Source: Sipunculus nudus (taxonomy: Eukaryota; Annelida; Sipuncula; Golfingiida; Sipunculidae). Taken from it: a DNA stretch of 64,000 bases. Shown in pieces: positions 24,852 to 38,111 of the stretch. The stretch is taken from NCBI GenBank assembly GCA_026874595.1, contig CM049306.1, forward strand, positions 49,108,019 to 49,172,018. Direction: 5' to 3'. Each line of letters starts with the position of its first letter. Within the stretch, counting starts at the first letter, position 1. The translations under genes were made by a program, and so were the position numbers. The notes beneath the pieces are model-generated. The model saw only the letters and a program-made list of their open reading frames with translations. It had not been told where the DNA came from and ran no database searches.

Positions 24852-25123
24852 AAAGGTATGGTTCTCGGGCACTTTTTTTCAGAAATCACTGCGGGCGGGC
24901 GTTTTTTTTTTTTTTTTGTTTAACCTCTTTTTATATGTTTCGAAAAGAAATGTCATATGATCAGGGAAAGCATGAAAATTACAGGGTTTGTTTGCTTAAC
25001 AGATAAAAGCACCGCATAACAAAGGAAATCATTTCAAAATTGTATTATTTTATCTTTTTGAAGTAAAAATGTTTGATGCGGGGGTTAAAATTGACGCGGG
25101 CGGTGTCTGAGAACCATAACTTT
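24852..25123 (+). mobile_element. MITE R5, copy A, with TIRs
   Basis: Begins AAAGGTATGGTTCTCGGGCA and ends GTGTCTGAGAACCATAACTT, so the termini are inverted repeats of about 20 bp. The homologous copy at 25477-25795 lies in opposite orientation. There is no internal coding. The interior holds poly-T and AT-rich sequence and, near the right end, GACGCGGGCGG. Confidence 0.75.
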
Positions 25124-25476
25124 TTTCTTGCCTAATGGCTCGGGTTTTACTGTCGTGATTGATATCTTTGCCCAGACACCCCTGTGGGAGGTGTTAACAA
25201 ATTTATTTGGACACACGGTAATTTCGCAGAAGCTCCTGCTTTTAAGGACCATTTGGGCATCGTTACTGTCCAAATTTAAAAGATGAATAGCTACAGGATG
25301 AACCATCATATGAATGCAATGAAGAACTAGAGCCCGGGCTATCGAGGTACCTGATATAATGTAAAGAAACAAACTATGTATTAAAAGGCGGGGTCGGACT
25401 ACCTCACAATTTGACAAAAAAATTTGGATGATAGAAAATACAAGCTTAAAAACGAAAACTAAGGCAAAAAAAAATT
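25124..25476. other. Segment between two inverted MITEs
   Basis: About 350 bp, locally less AT-rich. The minus-strand 110-codon frame across it overlaps the MITE end and has no recognised domain. Confidence 0.4.
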
Positions 25477-25795
25477 AAAGGTATGGTTATCCAGCACCGC
25501 CCGCGTCAGTTTCAACCCCATCAAACATTTTTATTTTGATTTTCATCTTTCAAGAAGAAAAAATAATACAATTTTGATAAGATTTCTTTTGTTATGTAGT
25601 GCTTTTAAATAATACAATTTTGATAACATTTCCTTTGCTATGTAGTTTTTTATCTGTTTAGCAAAAATTGTTATTATTATGCTTTTGCCTGATTATATGA
25701 CATTTTTATCGAAACACACCAAAAAAAGGTAAAATAAAAATCCCCCGTCAGCAGTGATTTCTGTAAAAAAAAGTGCCCGAGAACCATACCTTTTT
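25477..25795 (-). mobile_element. MITE R5, copy B, inverted
   Basis: Begins AAAGGTATGGTTATCCAGCA and ends GTGCCCGAGAACCATACCTT. Its reverse complement aligns with 24852-25123. The similarity continues about 15 bp outside the TIR on one side (GGCCAAAAA-ATAAAAAGG on both), so the real element may be slightly larger. Internally it carries a 51-bp tandem duplication around AATACAATTTTGATAA. Confidence 0.75.
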
Positions 25796-27592
25796 ATGTT
25801 TTTGGCCCAACGCCGGTTTTTGAGTTACGCGCTGTTTTCTTTCTTATACCTTTGTGTGCTATGTGTAATGTTTAATTACACTCCAGGTACACTTTATTTT
25901 GAACATACCCCCCCCCCACCCGTTCATAGATTCTGTATCCGCCCCTGAAGCAAATTTGAGGTACTTTTTCTGAGATGGGAAATGACATCCCTTAGGGCAC
26001 ACCTGGCCTCATTCCTGAGACTTCAGGAGTTGCGTAACAACGGTTAATTGCCACATCTTTCAAATATAATATTGACGCAATGTTTGTTATTTAACAGGAA
26101 AAGTATAGGCAGGTATGAAAGCTTCGGCACCTATACCTGTCATGCAGTTTGTTGTATGGTTTACCTGTCCCCTCAGAGATATACTTTCTTTAACTTAGAT
26201 TTGCTCAGACAATCTGTACAATTTGTCAAAATACGGCGCCAATGCCTTTACTCATGTTGTCCCAGTATCACTGTGGAAAACTGGATTGTTTATTGACTCC
26301 CCTGAGCGCTCTGCTCAGTTGAAAGGCCAAAAAATAAACCTCGGCCTCAGATGCTTTCTTTTAGACATGTTCAAGCAATGCATGAATAATTCTGCATTCT
26401 GTCATTGATAAGTGCCCCTGGTTCTCTTTATAGGGATTTTGATTAGACAAACATACCAAGCAGATATGGAACAACTCTGGTCACCATGTTAAATATAGGT
26501 AAAGGCCCTCGGACGGTTCTTCTTGTTGGGTATTGATGACTAATATTACGAATTTGTCATTTATTTTGTTTTTAAAAAATTAAGTTTTTTTCACTTTTGA
26601 CCTGTAAAATATACGCGTTTTACTGCACATGATTATAGCTCTTTATGTTGAAATGGGATTTTTCAAAACCATAAATGGCTGAGAAAATATTGTTTAAAGT
26701 TGAAAAGTATATAACACCAATGTGTTTTACAAACGTTAAAATTTCAACCAGTTTTGAGAAATACTATGTTTCATATGCCACGTGGAGAATACATTTAGCT
26801 TTCAAAATATTTTTAAATGTCAAGAGGTTCCAGAGCAATATATCAGTTTAGGTAGTTTTAAGGGAAAACCGATACACTATTTACCAGACTCGTCAGACAC
26901 GTCAGAGACAATATATAGCCATATTGTTTTTTATGTAATTTTTTTTGTTTGTGTAGTGGATTAGTCTTAACGTTCACTGTAGGTCTTATATTTTGATAAT
27001 AGCCCTTTGTTTTGAAGTCATTCAATAAGTTTTCCTTACAGACTATTTATCTGACACAGTGCGGCGCCAGTGCTTTTACTGGGATTGCCTGGTTTATATT
27101 AAACATACCTCAACTGTTATTAGCTGTCCTTACAGACTCGTAGTTTATGGACAATACAGAGACACTGCTTTTATTCTGAAGACCTGTCAATCGTTTATAA
27201 GATCTGGCAGTCTTACTTATTCCAACCTTCTCTGTGAAAATAAAAAGAAAACCTAACAACAAATTAGTGCTATGATATCTGGATTCGTTGCTTACATAAG
27301 CCTAACCAATGTACATAATGATAAAGAGTACAAATACGTTTAGTTTACATAATCTGGAATTCTCATTTACGATATGAGTCTAATATATGTATATAATATT
27401 GTTACAATATAAGAAGTAATATGTATTTTTAAAATAAATCTATACCCTTTTTATAAGGTTTAAGGTTTCATAAGTTCCCCATTTTTTCAACGCTTTGAAA
27501 AATAATCTGTATGTAATAATTTCACAATTTCCCCCTTTTCAAGGCTTTGAAAAATAAGCTTTATTGTTCATAAGAAGCAGTTACTTCATTAA
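25796..27592. other. Spacer with a weak short tandem repeat; no gene
   Basis: No gene recognised. At 27038 and 27134 a roughly 96-bp unit is repeated (TTACAGACT ... GACACWGTGC/CACTGCTTTTA), and a third related piece occurs near 26205-26255 (CGGCGCCAATGCCTTTACT against CGGCGCCAGTGCTTTTACT). Confidence 0.4.
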
Positions 27593-28486
27593 AACCCCCG
27601 TCACACGAGAAGGCGATATCGTTGCCATCACCGAATTGAGGCACATCGCCGTAAAGCGCACCTAGCGTGGCCTTACGTTTTCATGAGCTTCGTAGGAGCG
27701 AGATGGTGTCGCCTTGGGTAGACATATCGTCACCATGTACGCCATGAGTGGCGACCAGTTTTGAACATGGGAAAAATTTCCGCCGTGGGGTCGCCGTGGA
27801 TTAAAAGAGCAGTCAGATCGGAATTCGATCGCCATCAGTGTCCCAGCAGCGCAGTACCAGCAACCTGACAGCGCAGGTCGATCGCCAGTAAACATGGTAG
27901 CATCGGTCTACCCGTTTCGCTCCTGCTGCCTCCTTTTGGCTACTGCCAGCTGTTCGTGGGGCAGCATGATATGTTGGCCTTGCAGACAGACCAGTTGAAG
28001 CATGTAATTTCTGTCCATGCTGACATGTGTGACTTTACTAAACATTCTTAAACCGGTCATGTTATGTGTACTAGTCAAACAATGGGGACCATGGCAACCC
28101 CCGACTGCCAGTCTGAAGCAACGTAGTAGCATCTACCCACGCGCGTAGTTCCGTCCTCTTGATCGCAGACGGATCAGGGTCCGGTTGCTGCGGGATTATC
28201 ATGATCGCAGCCCTGTCGTGGACTGAGCTCTTTAGTGGGTTAGTAGGGACCTCATGCGGACGTTAGGGGAACGCAGTTTGATCATAAAAGACGGTGTAGC
28301 AGCGCCATACAACGTGGTAGGAACGGCATAAAACGGCCGAAAATTGCAATCGTACACTTCGTGCAAGCCTATTGACAGCGGCATAGCCGTCAGACATGGA
28401 CGGTTTTTCCATGTTCATGGCGATCAACGCCGATCTGCTAGGTCGCCATGGTCGCCGTTAGGTCTCCTTCTCGTGTGATGGGGGCT
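27593..28486. mobile_element. PIF/Harbinger-like non-autonomous DNA transposon, 894 bp
   Basis: Termini AACCCCCGTCACACGAGAAG (left) and, reverse-complemented, AGCCCCCATCACACGAGAAG (right) form a clear TIR. It is flanked by TAA on both sides (27590-27592 and 28487-28489), the 3-bp target typical of PIF/Harbinger elements. The inside is visibly GC-richer than its surroundings and full of GTCGCC/GGCGAT/CGATCGCC motifs clustered towards both ends. Minus-strand frames of 74-77 codons show no transposase or Myb-like motif that I can recognise, so it is a deletion derivative or a MITE. Superfamily placement rests on TIR style and TSD only. Confidence 0.75.
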
Positions 28487-31400
28487 TAAACGGGCGAAAC
28501 TTTACATGGAACGTAAGTAATCATATATAAAACCCTACTCATATTATACCGAGTGTGGCGAATGGTGGGTTTGGTCCGGATAATCTGAGATTTTCCTTCT
28601 CCGACAGGATTTTTTTAACTTTATCGGAAGACGTTTGGTGATTCTTTGACATGTCAACGAACATCGCACGTACACTCGGACCATGGCGCTTGAAATCCTA
28701 TTCGTATAGATGCTGGCTTAAATAATGTTCAAAAACCTTCAAAATCCATCACCTAGCCTGTACTCGGTGTAAAACCAGAATGTAACGATTGCCGGTTCTT
28801 GTTTATATAGAAATTTTTCAAGGCTGGCATGCTTGTTTGCGAACTGCACTGCGTCCATTAAGCGACGTACGGACCGATTTATCCGTGATTAATGTTTCCA
28901 TCATTATCAACCAATAAGTTGTAAAGTTCCAAAGGGGATTCCTTGCTGCGACCCTAGATACATGGGGATTTCCTTAATTGAGGTCACAGCTGCTTAATGC
29001 AAATGAGTTACAAACAAGAGCATATTACAAGTGTTACACGCGGTGTATCGGATCTGTTGATGCTTTTATAGAAACATGAACTGGCCATCTAACGACTGTA
29101 AGTTTCATCTCTCGAAATGCATGAAGATTATAGGAATTTTTAATCATTTTTAGGTTTAATGGGCCTAACTATCTGACCCCCTAAACAACACCAGGGACAT
29201 AGGAAGAAATGTACTGAAGATTGTAGCCTAATGAAGTCTCTAACACAGGAAGATATTCGTTCCAACTAGAAACGACCTCTGTGGGAACAATGTGAATTTC
29301 TGACAAAATAGGCGTCAGTATACAGTATCAAAACGGAAGACATTCGTCGGATATCCCATGCGGCATGCTGTGGCACACACGGAGCTTGAAAACTGCGCTA
29401 GATCCGATTATCGCCCGGCGAAGAATAATGATCGAGGTGATATGTCATTTTTACATGTCCCGACGCAATATCCCAATTTAAATGTCCCGACGCCGATAAA
29501 ACCCAAGACAAATATCGGGCTTTATGCTCAGCTTTATTTATACAAAAACAAACTATAATTCTGGGGCGTTGCCATGAATAAAGTGGATGACGTGTCGAAG
29601 TAGCTAGCCTGTGATCAGTATAGACTGTCGGTTGCAGTCAGGGTCATTTTGAAGATTCGTTTAAGTAAAGAAGAGATGATTACGGTTCATGGTCCATAAC
29701 CCAGACCATGAATTGCTAGAGGTCTGCATCAGCGGAATGATCGCAACAAGCCTGACTCGTTAAAGACCTTGAACTTCGAATAACGTAAAAAATAGTTATC
29801 AGGTGCAAATACGTAACTTGTAATAATTACTTTGTCCATCAGTCATTTTAGAAAATCAACCGCATGGACATCTGCCTGCCAAAAGAAAGAGTAAGAACGG
29901 CAAATAGGACATGAACCAATTGCTTTCTCATCCACACAAAAACAATGATAAAAATCATTGTTTAAATTTTTTCTAAACACCTTTCTAAATTTTAAAATTT
30001 CTTTTTAACAGTTGTACGGAGTTTATCAGGCTAACTTCGGTAGCACAATGTAGTCCAGTGTTTATAAATATTGGCTGTTGTGCAGATTTTACTTAAGAAT
30101 GTATAAAATATATTGCCATCTGATAAAGGAATATTCCGATTGAAGGTTGGTCAATTATTTTCTAAAAGGCTGCAATGAGAGTGACATATATTTTATTTAA
30201 CCTATCCATGAAAATTGATTGATTCTGTCCAGAGATTGTAAACATGTTTTAATGATATAGTTCATTAATACGCACGCGGGCGATCTCCTAACTTTAGGCA
30301 GTTTTTACAGTCAACAACAAAATTGTATTATGTGATAGTTTTTTTTATAAGTAATCGTGTTTTGTCCGTAGAGCCGATCTATCCCTCTTTTAAGTTGCAT
30401 GGTAATGCCCTTAAGTTTTTTAGATACAATAAGTAACAAAAGAACGTCTCCCGGACATGATTATTCTAAATGAAATTACCGATACTCAAACCAACTCGGT
30501 ATATCCATTGTGAAATTGATTTTTTATATAGCTTGTTTTCATTTCGTCTGTTGCAGGTGGAAGTTAAATGTCTAGGTTCACGTTTTAGACCTGCAAATAT
30601 TACTAAGTAACACTATTAAATTAATCTAAACGGATTCAGGTGCTTGTTTCCATTTTTTCAGCTATTAACTGTAAAAATGCCTGAAGTTGTCATTTTACTC
30701 ATGAAAAAGCAAACCTTAAGTCATTTCATTAAAAGTGTCCAGGACAATGACTGGAAGTGGGCCTCAGGCTGGTGGCAGCCATTTTGTATTAACGTTGTTT
30801 CAAATGCTTTCGTGATTGCAGGGTTCTGTGGAAATAGTACATTTCAAATAATAGTCTTTGTGAATGAATGTATGGATTTTTTAGAGGGGAGGGGGGTTAT
30901 TTGTTTACCATTATATTTAAGAAGTCTCTAAATTTTTCTTGGATCCCAACAAAAGTTCACTTTATTTTACTTTATTTTACATTTCAAGGAAACGTTTTCT
31001 GTTTACATTTCAGGCATATGCTTACAAATTATTACTTATTCCGTGGGTGAAGTCCTTCCTTCAAAAACACCAATGTTTATGTTATTTGCCTTAAAACAGT
31101 CTTTCTTACAGTACCATCTTCATTGTATTTATACCTACGCCGCTCTAATGATATTCCTGAAATAAAAAACCTGAGACCATTATGTAAATCGTTCTGGCCA
31201 CCTCAAGACCTGTCGTTCACCGCAAGCCTGCTGGCAATATAGACCGTATAAACCATCCACGAGACAACAGTCGTAAATCTAACTGTTCATTCCGCACCAG
31301 CTTTACGAGATTCATATGCACAGCGTCGGGGAGTCTCTGAGTTATGCGTCAACCTTGAACTAAAAATAAAGCTGTTTGCTTCATGTCATCTAACGAGGAC

Positions 31401-34123
31401 AGGCCAGAGTCAGCTATTAGAAGACTTTGACTAAGAGTGTTAAATCTTTGAAAGTCCGTTGAACATATTCGGCGGTGTAATACCCAATTTATTTCAGAAC
31501 TAAGTGATATTCCTCGTATAATTTCACTGTAATTAAGTTAACAACCCATATTTTTGCTAATTTGGAAGATATAAACGTGATTAAATTAACAACCCATATT
31601 TCGTCGCTGTTTTACCGAAAGGGTTCTGTCTGAATATTTGATTTTCAAACTGTTTGTTGAAGATCCAAACCATTTGAAGTGATATGGGTATATTTGTTAA
31701 ATATTTAAGTTTCAATGCCAAAAAAATCCAGACACAAAGACTTACTATCTCAAAGTAACACCGTCCACGTGTGTCTGATTACAGTAACAAGCTTTTTAAA
31801 AGTTTGATCTTGAGCATGCGCGACAACTCCCAACGAATTAGAAAAAATGTTAGAGAAGAAACACAGATGAAACGCCGGTTTGAAGCTTCAAAATAAATCT
31901 TGATTTGGGAAGTTGTGCGGTAGAGCCAAAAGATGCGTGTTATGTTTATGTTTAACCCTACATATCGCGCCCGATGCAAGTTTTTTTTCCATTTCATGCA
32001 CAGGGTTATCCAAATGGTTAAAGAAAGAATTATTGGCAGATACCATAATATCTTCAAGAGAACACACTATATTTCATGTCTATTAAACAAACCTGGTATG
32101 TGAATAGACTCCTATAATGTAATCTTCACTTCTTTTGCCGTTTATCTGAAAACGGATTCTCCGTTGGAGGAGGTATGCGCATTCTGAGTGCGTCCAGCCT
32201 GTTTCTGTTATTTTTCTGCAGAAGATAAAATTTATCTCGGAAAAATATATCTTTTGGAAATCGGGCCTTTCGTTCTTTGATAATATGATTTTAAAATATC
32301 GCCTGTATAAAATGGGGTAAAAACTGCAGCTATAGGCAGTTTCATGTATAGCCAGCAAAAATATATACATTAATTTCTTCATACAGCGTTTATTCTAATA
32401 CGCTGCAACATGTACCTGTATATGCAATATGACAAATTTCGAGTAAATATATTGCAGAAATATTACAAAAACATAAGACATTCATATAACTTGACTTTAA
32501 TATATTAAAACTTATTTTTTCATTAGATCAAGAGCTTAATGGAAATATAAAAAGTTTTTTTTTAATTACAACGTATCCAGCGAAGCTGTCCTTTTAACGG
32601 CCACGGAAAGTCGATTTTAAATCTTGGGTGCCCACGCAAATAATCTTCCTTCACCATTTTTTGTAAGTTCGTCTCGCCAATTTATTTTTTTATATAATGC
32701 TATTAACCCTTTATGTCAAAGAATAAATGAGCCCCGTTTCTGACATGAAATATATCTGAAATTTGGCATGGCGTCATCTACGTATTTTATTTATAAACAC
32801 TGAAATAATAAATTTATTTTTCTTAAGAACATAGGGAGCCGAACAAGATTGAACAACAGGTGCTAGGCCTGGTGGTGAAAGCGATTGAAATCGAGTGAAA
32901 GCCCCCTGGTAAACACACGTTAACCCGCGGACGTCTATTACAATATTTTCATAAATATAAAATATATCCTACCCTGGACGCCATCCAATGGAGTCACTTC
33001 AGACGCATCCGAAATTTTCAGGCACAAAATTCATAATTTTAAAAAATATTTCATTTTCTATAGCAGGATTGCAAATATTGTTCTGTCAAAAGACCATGAT
33101 CTAATATGAGTATGGCATAATTATCGCCATAAATCGATCGGTAACTCCAAGTGAAACAGACTTTAGAAGTCAAAATCAAGAAAGCTTTTACGTACTCTTC
33201 ATATCTCCCTCTTCATTAAAGAGACCGGCACAGTTGGTATATCTTATAAAACTTTCTCCGCCTATATGGCAAAATCTAGGAGGTACTCACACTTACTACC
33301 GTCATGAGTCTCATGTTGCTCTATCGAGGCATGGGATTACGTTTCATTTTACATGTTGTAGTGGCAAGCTGAACTAGACTTCTTGTAACACTCACGGTTC
33401 TCCACCCCCCCCCCCCCCCTTTTTTTTTCCTCTCCCCACCACCACCCTACCCCCGAATCTCACACTTATGTATTATCCAACTCTTATAGTTGCGGGGGAA
33501 CAAAGGTCCAGTAAAACAAATGAAATATTGTGGTTCCTTCACGAGTTCTGAGCGATGCGTTCAAAATCGTGACGTCAATTTTTTTTAAATTTGCATATTA
33601 TTAAAAAACTATTGAAAATATCGCTACCATACTTACCACGTCACTCCTACATTGTAAATGGCACATGTTGGTAAAATATTTAAATTATTAGGTCACATGG
33701 TTTATCTGAAACCGTGAACTAACTGAAAAGTGTTGAGTGACGTATATCGTAAGTTTCCACATGAGTGAATTCAAAGCGATACCCCCAGATATTTTGGGAA
33801 AACAGATATTATTGTTGAATTTTCTTCATTTGTTTGTACCCCTTATATTTTAGAAAATGTGGAAACATCGCACTTTTTTACCCTTGTGTCTTTTAAAAAT
33901 ATGTCAAAGTCACTGAGATGGTTGTGTTTTTTTATGGCACTCAGGTACACAGCAAATCCAAAGGCAGTTGCTAAGCAACAAAGAATATTTAAAAAAAAAA
34001 CTTATAATATTCCTATTAGATAGGGTTCCAAGCCTGTTACACTTTGCATAAAAAACATTGGCTGCACAGTTAAATACAGAATCCAACCAAACAGTCTACT
34101 CTAGACGTATTTAACTGGTAATA
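28487..34123. other. Long gene-poor interval, nothing firmly identified
   Basis: About 5.6 kb in which I see no coding region with a recognisable domain and no repeat partner elsewhere in the window. It includes a poly-C tract at 33405-33419. The longest frames (92-99 codons at 30644-30931 plus, 31779-32057 minus and 32083-32382 minus) have no motifs. Confidence 0.4.
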
Positions 34124-34124
34124 A

Positions 34125-34306
34125 TGGACACCGACTGGCCACACTGGACCCCGACTGGTAGCACTGTACCCCGACTGGCGCTACTGGACCGCGACTGGCG
34201 GTGCTTGACGCAAACTAACGGCACTGGTCCTCGACTGGCGGCACTGTTCCCCGACTGGCGGTACTGGTCCCCAACTGGCGGTACTGGTCCCCAACTGGCG
34301 GCTGGC
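34125..34306 (+). repeat. 20-bp minisatellite
   Basis: About nine copies of a 20-bp unit close to TGGTCCCCGACTGGCGGTAC. The later copies are most alike and the edge copies degenerate (ACTAACGG). The unit length is not a multiple of three; the open frames on both strands are by-products. Confidence 0.9.
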
Positions 34307-35519
34307 TGGCTTCTGGACACCGACTGAATCACCACTCTGTCTTTGCGACCCTTATAAATACCCCTCACCTAAAGGATTATCTTTATTCATAAGTCTCATA
34401 CAATGCCTTGGACCCGTTTTGCTACTATGGCTCATCTATTTTGTTTTCTACACCAGGATTGAGTTGATCTACCCAGAAAAAAATGTATACCCAAATATGA
34501 ACATAGAAATAAACTCATTAGCCCCTATATTCCACACCTTCCTAATTGGGGGGGGGGGGGGGGGGGTATGCCCTTCTGCTGATAATGGCTTTGGATCGGA
34601 CAGTCGGTATTATTCCTAAGATTCAACGGCCAAATTTTCGCGGTATAATTTTCTAATTACTAGAGTTAATTCATAGTTCATCAAAACCGCCGTAGTCAGA
34701 TTGAAATTCCTGTAACAGTTTATTCCGTGCCACTTCGATGGTAGTTTGGAAAACCACTGAGGGCTACTGTTTCACACTTTCACTTATTAATAGATAAAGT
34801 ATTACCATGATGTTTAAAGAACTGTTACTGATGATTTCAAGGGCATCTGAAACAGTGTACCGTAGATTTGTATGAACAAATAGTTTTTATATAGGTTTTC
34901 CGCCCACACTGTCACCACAGAAGAAATCAGATATCAGAATCCAACAAAAGCAACTGTGAAGTTTCACCGATAGACAATAGATATGTAAAATATCTATATT
35001 ATTCCCACCCCACCTCCTCCATCCGGCTTTCTGTGTAATGTTGAAGTAAAACTTAACAGGCGCTAGGAAAATTATAGCATTGGAATGAACTAAAAACATG
35101 AAAATAAGTTCCCTCTCTGTACCTTTTTTCTGTAACAATTTATACATAGAGATATGTCCAGGGGACGTTCTGAATCTGTGTTAGGATAATTAAAACACTT
35201 AAACTAAGGCATTATGCCTCCTTAAGCAATGATTTTTTATCAGCTGATTGAAATAACTGACTCGTTTCCATCCGTTCCCAGTTTATATTAATACTTCGAT
35301 GAATTTTTTTCTCATGTTCTGAGAATTATAAATGTACAAGAATATTGAAATTCTAGGTTGATTCTTGGCAGCCTGTGAAACTTTCTTGGATTTCAATCTC
35401 AACTATCTCATTAAACGTACCATTTTATACGCACACTTACACACGCACAATATACCCACAACACGGCCTTTCCCTTCAGTAAATCCAGGCTACGCCCCTA
35501 GTAAATATAAAAAATAACA
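34307..35519. other. Spacer with a 19-base G run
   Basis: Poly-G at 34548-34566. No gene or repeat partner otherwise. Confidence 0.45.
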
Positions 35520-36125
35520 CGCGAGGATTAAAAAAGCGGAAGAATCGGCTCATAAACTTTTTTTCCAAATTTTGCGTTAAGTAAAACGCCAAACAGGAGC
35601 TAGCTTCGATCAGTTCTGCAAATAGTGAAATTTACTTTATTTTAATACTTATATAAGCGCTTAAGGTAACATAGCTCGCAGCATGCTTGACATCACTATA
35701 ATCTGCGAGATAATCGTATTATTTTGACCCCGCATAACTGCTATACCAGTGCAAGGACAAATTCCTGATTACCTTTATGACAGCTATTATACTAACATTC
35801 CAGCCTTCCATAAGTGCGGGAGAGTATTTGAAGGGTCTCTGTATGCTGTGATCTTGACAAGAACGGTATTCAATGACTATTTATAACGCGGCTTTAAAAT
35901 GACATTCCGTTCATGCTCGGCCTACCTGCACTGAGCTACCCATGGGCCTTAGTTTACAGCTGTAAACACCTGGGCTTATATTTAGCATCTACACGATGTG
36001 ATATAACCGCATCTGTCATTCGTTCATAAAACTCTGGACACTACACTCAGACATTTATTAATCGTATACCACAGGCCCTAACCTATACACACAGAATATT
36101 AATGATCACGTACACACATACATTA
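35520..36125 (+). repeat. Interspersed repeat R6, copy 1 (about 600 bp)
   Basis: Aligns in direct orientation with 46056-46600: GAATCGGCTCAT, GGAGCTAG, CGCMGCATGCTT, TAATCGTATTATTTTGA, AACATTCCAGCCTTC, AGTATTTGAAGG, CTCTGTATG, CAAGAACGGT, AACGCGG, CTACCTGCACYGAGCTA and CTACAC-ATGTGATATAACC. Its last about 80 bp (ATTTATTAATCG...CACAGGCCCTAAC) match 49095-49155 instead, which suggests that the second copy has been split. Confidence 0.8.
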
Positions 36126-36638
36126 TGCTCTATATATTTATTATACGTTACCATAATACCTCCTGGCGGAAGTATAATAACCAGAAAAAGAAATTCCTGA
36201 GTTCGCTCAGTCAGATTTAGATTTATAGATTTGCTACCTCATTCATGGTATGAATTTCGGCGAGATATGTATAAAATGGAATGAGTTGGTTATTCAGTGT
36301 TTATGTTAGATGCTTCAAATAAAAGATAATATATTGCTGTCTAAATATAGCAATATGAGACTCAGATCAAGACTAATAGATGTAGATACTTTTACGAAAA
36401 CCTGTCCAAAACGTGTAAAGCATTTCAGTCACAGTTACCAGTAACAAATTTGACTTTCTGGGCACAGAAGGATTACAAGAGATTACAAGAGACAACTTTA
36501 AAAGGGGCACTTTTTGGCCCTTCATCCAGTGGCGTTAATCTATCTTCAAGGTTGTGGGATGACTCGCACGGTAGCGAGATGACTCGCAAGGCTGGGGGGA
36601 TAACAGGCGATGGAGGATAATCAAATTTAGAAATATAT

Positions 36639-36805
36639 ATATATATTTATATATATATATATATATATATATAACTCTGAAGAAAAACAACACTGTTAAT
36701 TCACAACAGTCTGTTTAACGGGATGCGACCCGATCATCAGGTGAATGTGGTTAGAATGAAGCTAACGGGGTGGTTTGAAAAGCCGAGGCTTTACGAGATT
36801 AGGAG

Positions 36806-36856
<51 letters not shown>

Positions 36857-37083
36857 GGTAGTGTTACCCTCCGTTGTAAAGTGCTCTTTGGCCTACAGAC
36901 TAGGCCAGAGCGGTATAACTCTGAAGAAAAACAACACAGTTAATTCACAATAGTCTGTTTCACGGGATGCGACCCGATCATCAGGTGAATGTGGTTAGAA
37001 TTAAGCTAACTGCGTGGTTTGAAAAGCCCAGTCTGTAGGCCATAGAGCAAGTTACAACGGAGGGTAACTCTACCTTCTACCTT

Positions 37084-37141
<58 letters not shown>
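36639..37141. repeat. TA-microsatellite-bracketed repeat modules
   Basis: Three (TA)n tracts (36639-36672, 36809-36854, 37086-37141) alternate with two direct copies of a roughly 130-bp module (36669-36800 and 36915-37040). Each module has CTCTGAAGAAAAACAACAC, GGGATGCGACCCGATCATC and AGGTGAATGTGGTTAGAA. The segment 36853-36915 (GAAGGTAGTGTTACCCTCCG...GGCCTACAGACT) is repeated in inverted orientation at about 37030-37082. CGGGATGCGACCCG inside each module can form a short hairpin. Confidence 0.8.
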
Positions 37142-37143
<2 letters not shown>

Positions 37144-37216
37144 CAATAGGATTGGTCGGGGTACACCTATTGTGCCCTCGAGGACAATAGGATCAGTGTC
37201 AGTCTTTCACACGTTA

Positions 37217-37333
37217 CCCCCCCCCCCCCCCCCCCCCCGATACGCACAAAGAATAATTTCGTAATCTCTTTAAGTGCGACACATTTGAAATAATAGGGTA
37301 TATGTTTATTCTAAATAACACCCCCCCCCCCCC
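37217..37333 (+). repeat. Two poly-C tracts
   Basis: 22 C at 37217-37238 and 13 C at 37321-37333, about 80 bp apart. Confidence 0.9.
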
Positions 37334-38111
37334 ATTGACGCCCTGCCTTCATCTACCACGATTTTGAGTCACAGTTATAATGATCCTTTCTAATTTGTAT
37401 TGGACTTAGAGAGCTTTGGCCATGGTCTCTTGTCCTACTGTCCGGCCGGCTCCGCGCCATGTGGCAGCTTACCTTAATATATGTTGTGCGAAACACAGCA
37501 GTTTGGCGAACACTGAAAGACATGACTTATTATAATCTTCAAGGATGCTGGATTAACGTTTTGAATCTGATCTTAAAATCGAAAATATGTGCGTCTTGTA
37601 CATTCAATTATGACAGCATGCACAATTACAAATCTGGCCAAGTAATCAGAAATGACGCAAACACTTCAAAAGGATTTGTCAGTTTCTCAATGTTAAACTT
37701 AATTGCAATGATTATTTTCCCGTGATCGCTGCATCGTTGACATGACTACGCTGATAATTTAATAGAAATGTTGAGACTGACCAAACCGTAAGCATTTTAA
37801 CTAGGAAATATTATTTATTTACTATTGTATTAGGACAAATATTATGAACCTCATTACTAACTTTTAGGACTTAATATAAATAAAATGTTATAATTGTTCA
37901 TTTTTCAGACAAATTGTTTACTACGGGGTTATTTTTTACCCACTTTGTCTCAGAGTGTTATTGAAAATTTAGTTCATCATTCAGATAAAGTAACATTTAA
38001 ACTGACCAGTCAATCCCACGCTGGTCATAATTAGAATCACATTCATACCCTGTGAGAACCAACATATTCTTCAGTTGATGGGTGGCTGGGAAAAAAGAGC
38101 ATAGTATATGG
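37334..38111. other. Spacer, no gene recognised
   Basis: An 88-codon frame at 37459-37725 has no recognisable motif. Otherwise AT-rich spacer. Confidence 0.4.

Noticed and set aside
24597-24960. Overlapping plus and minus frames of 91-119 codons as genes
   Set aside because: They mirror each other, and the plus frame runs into the MITE. Kept only as context for the palindrome.
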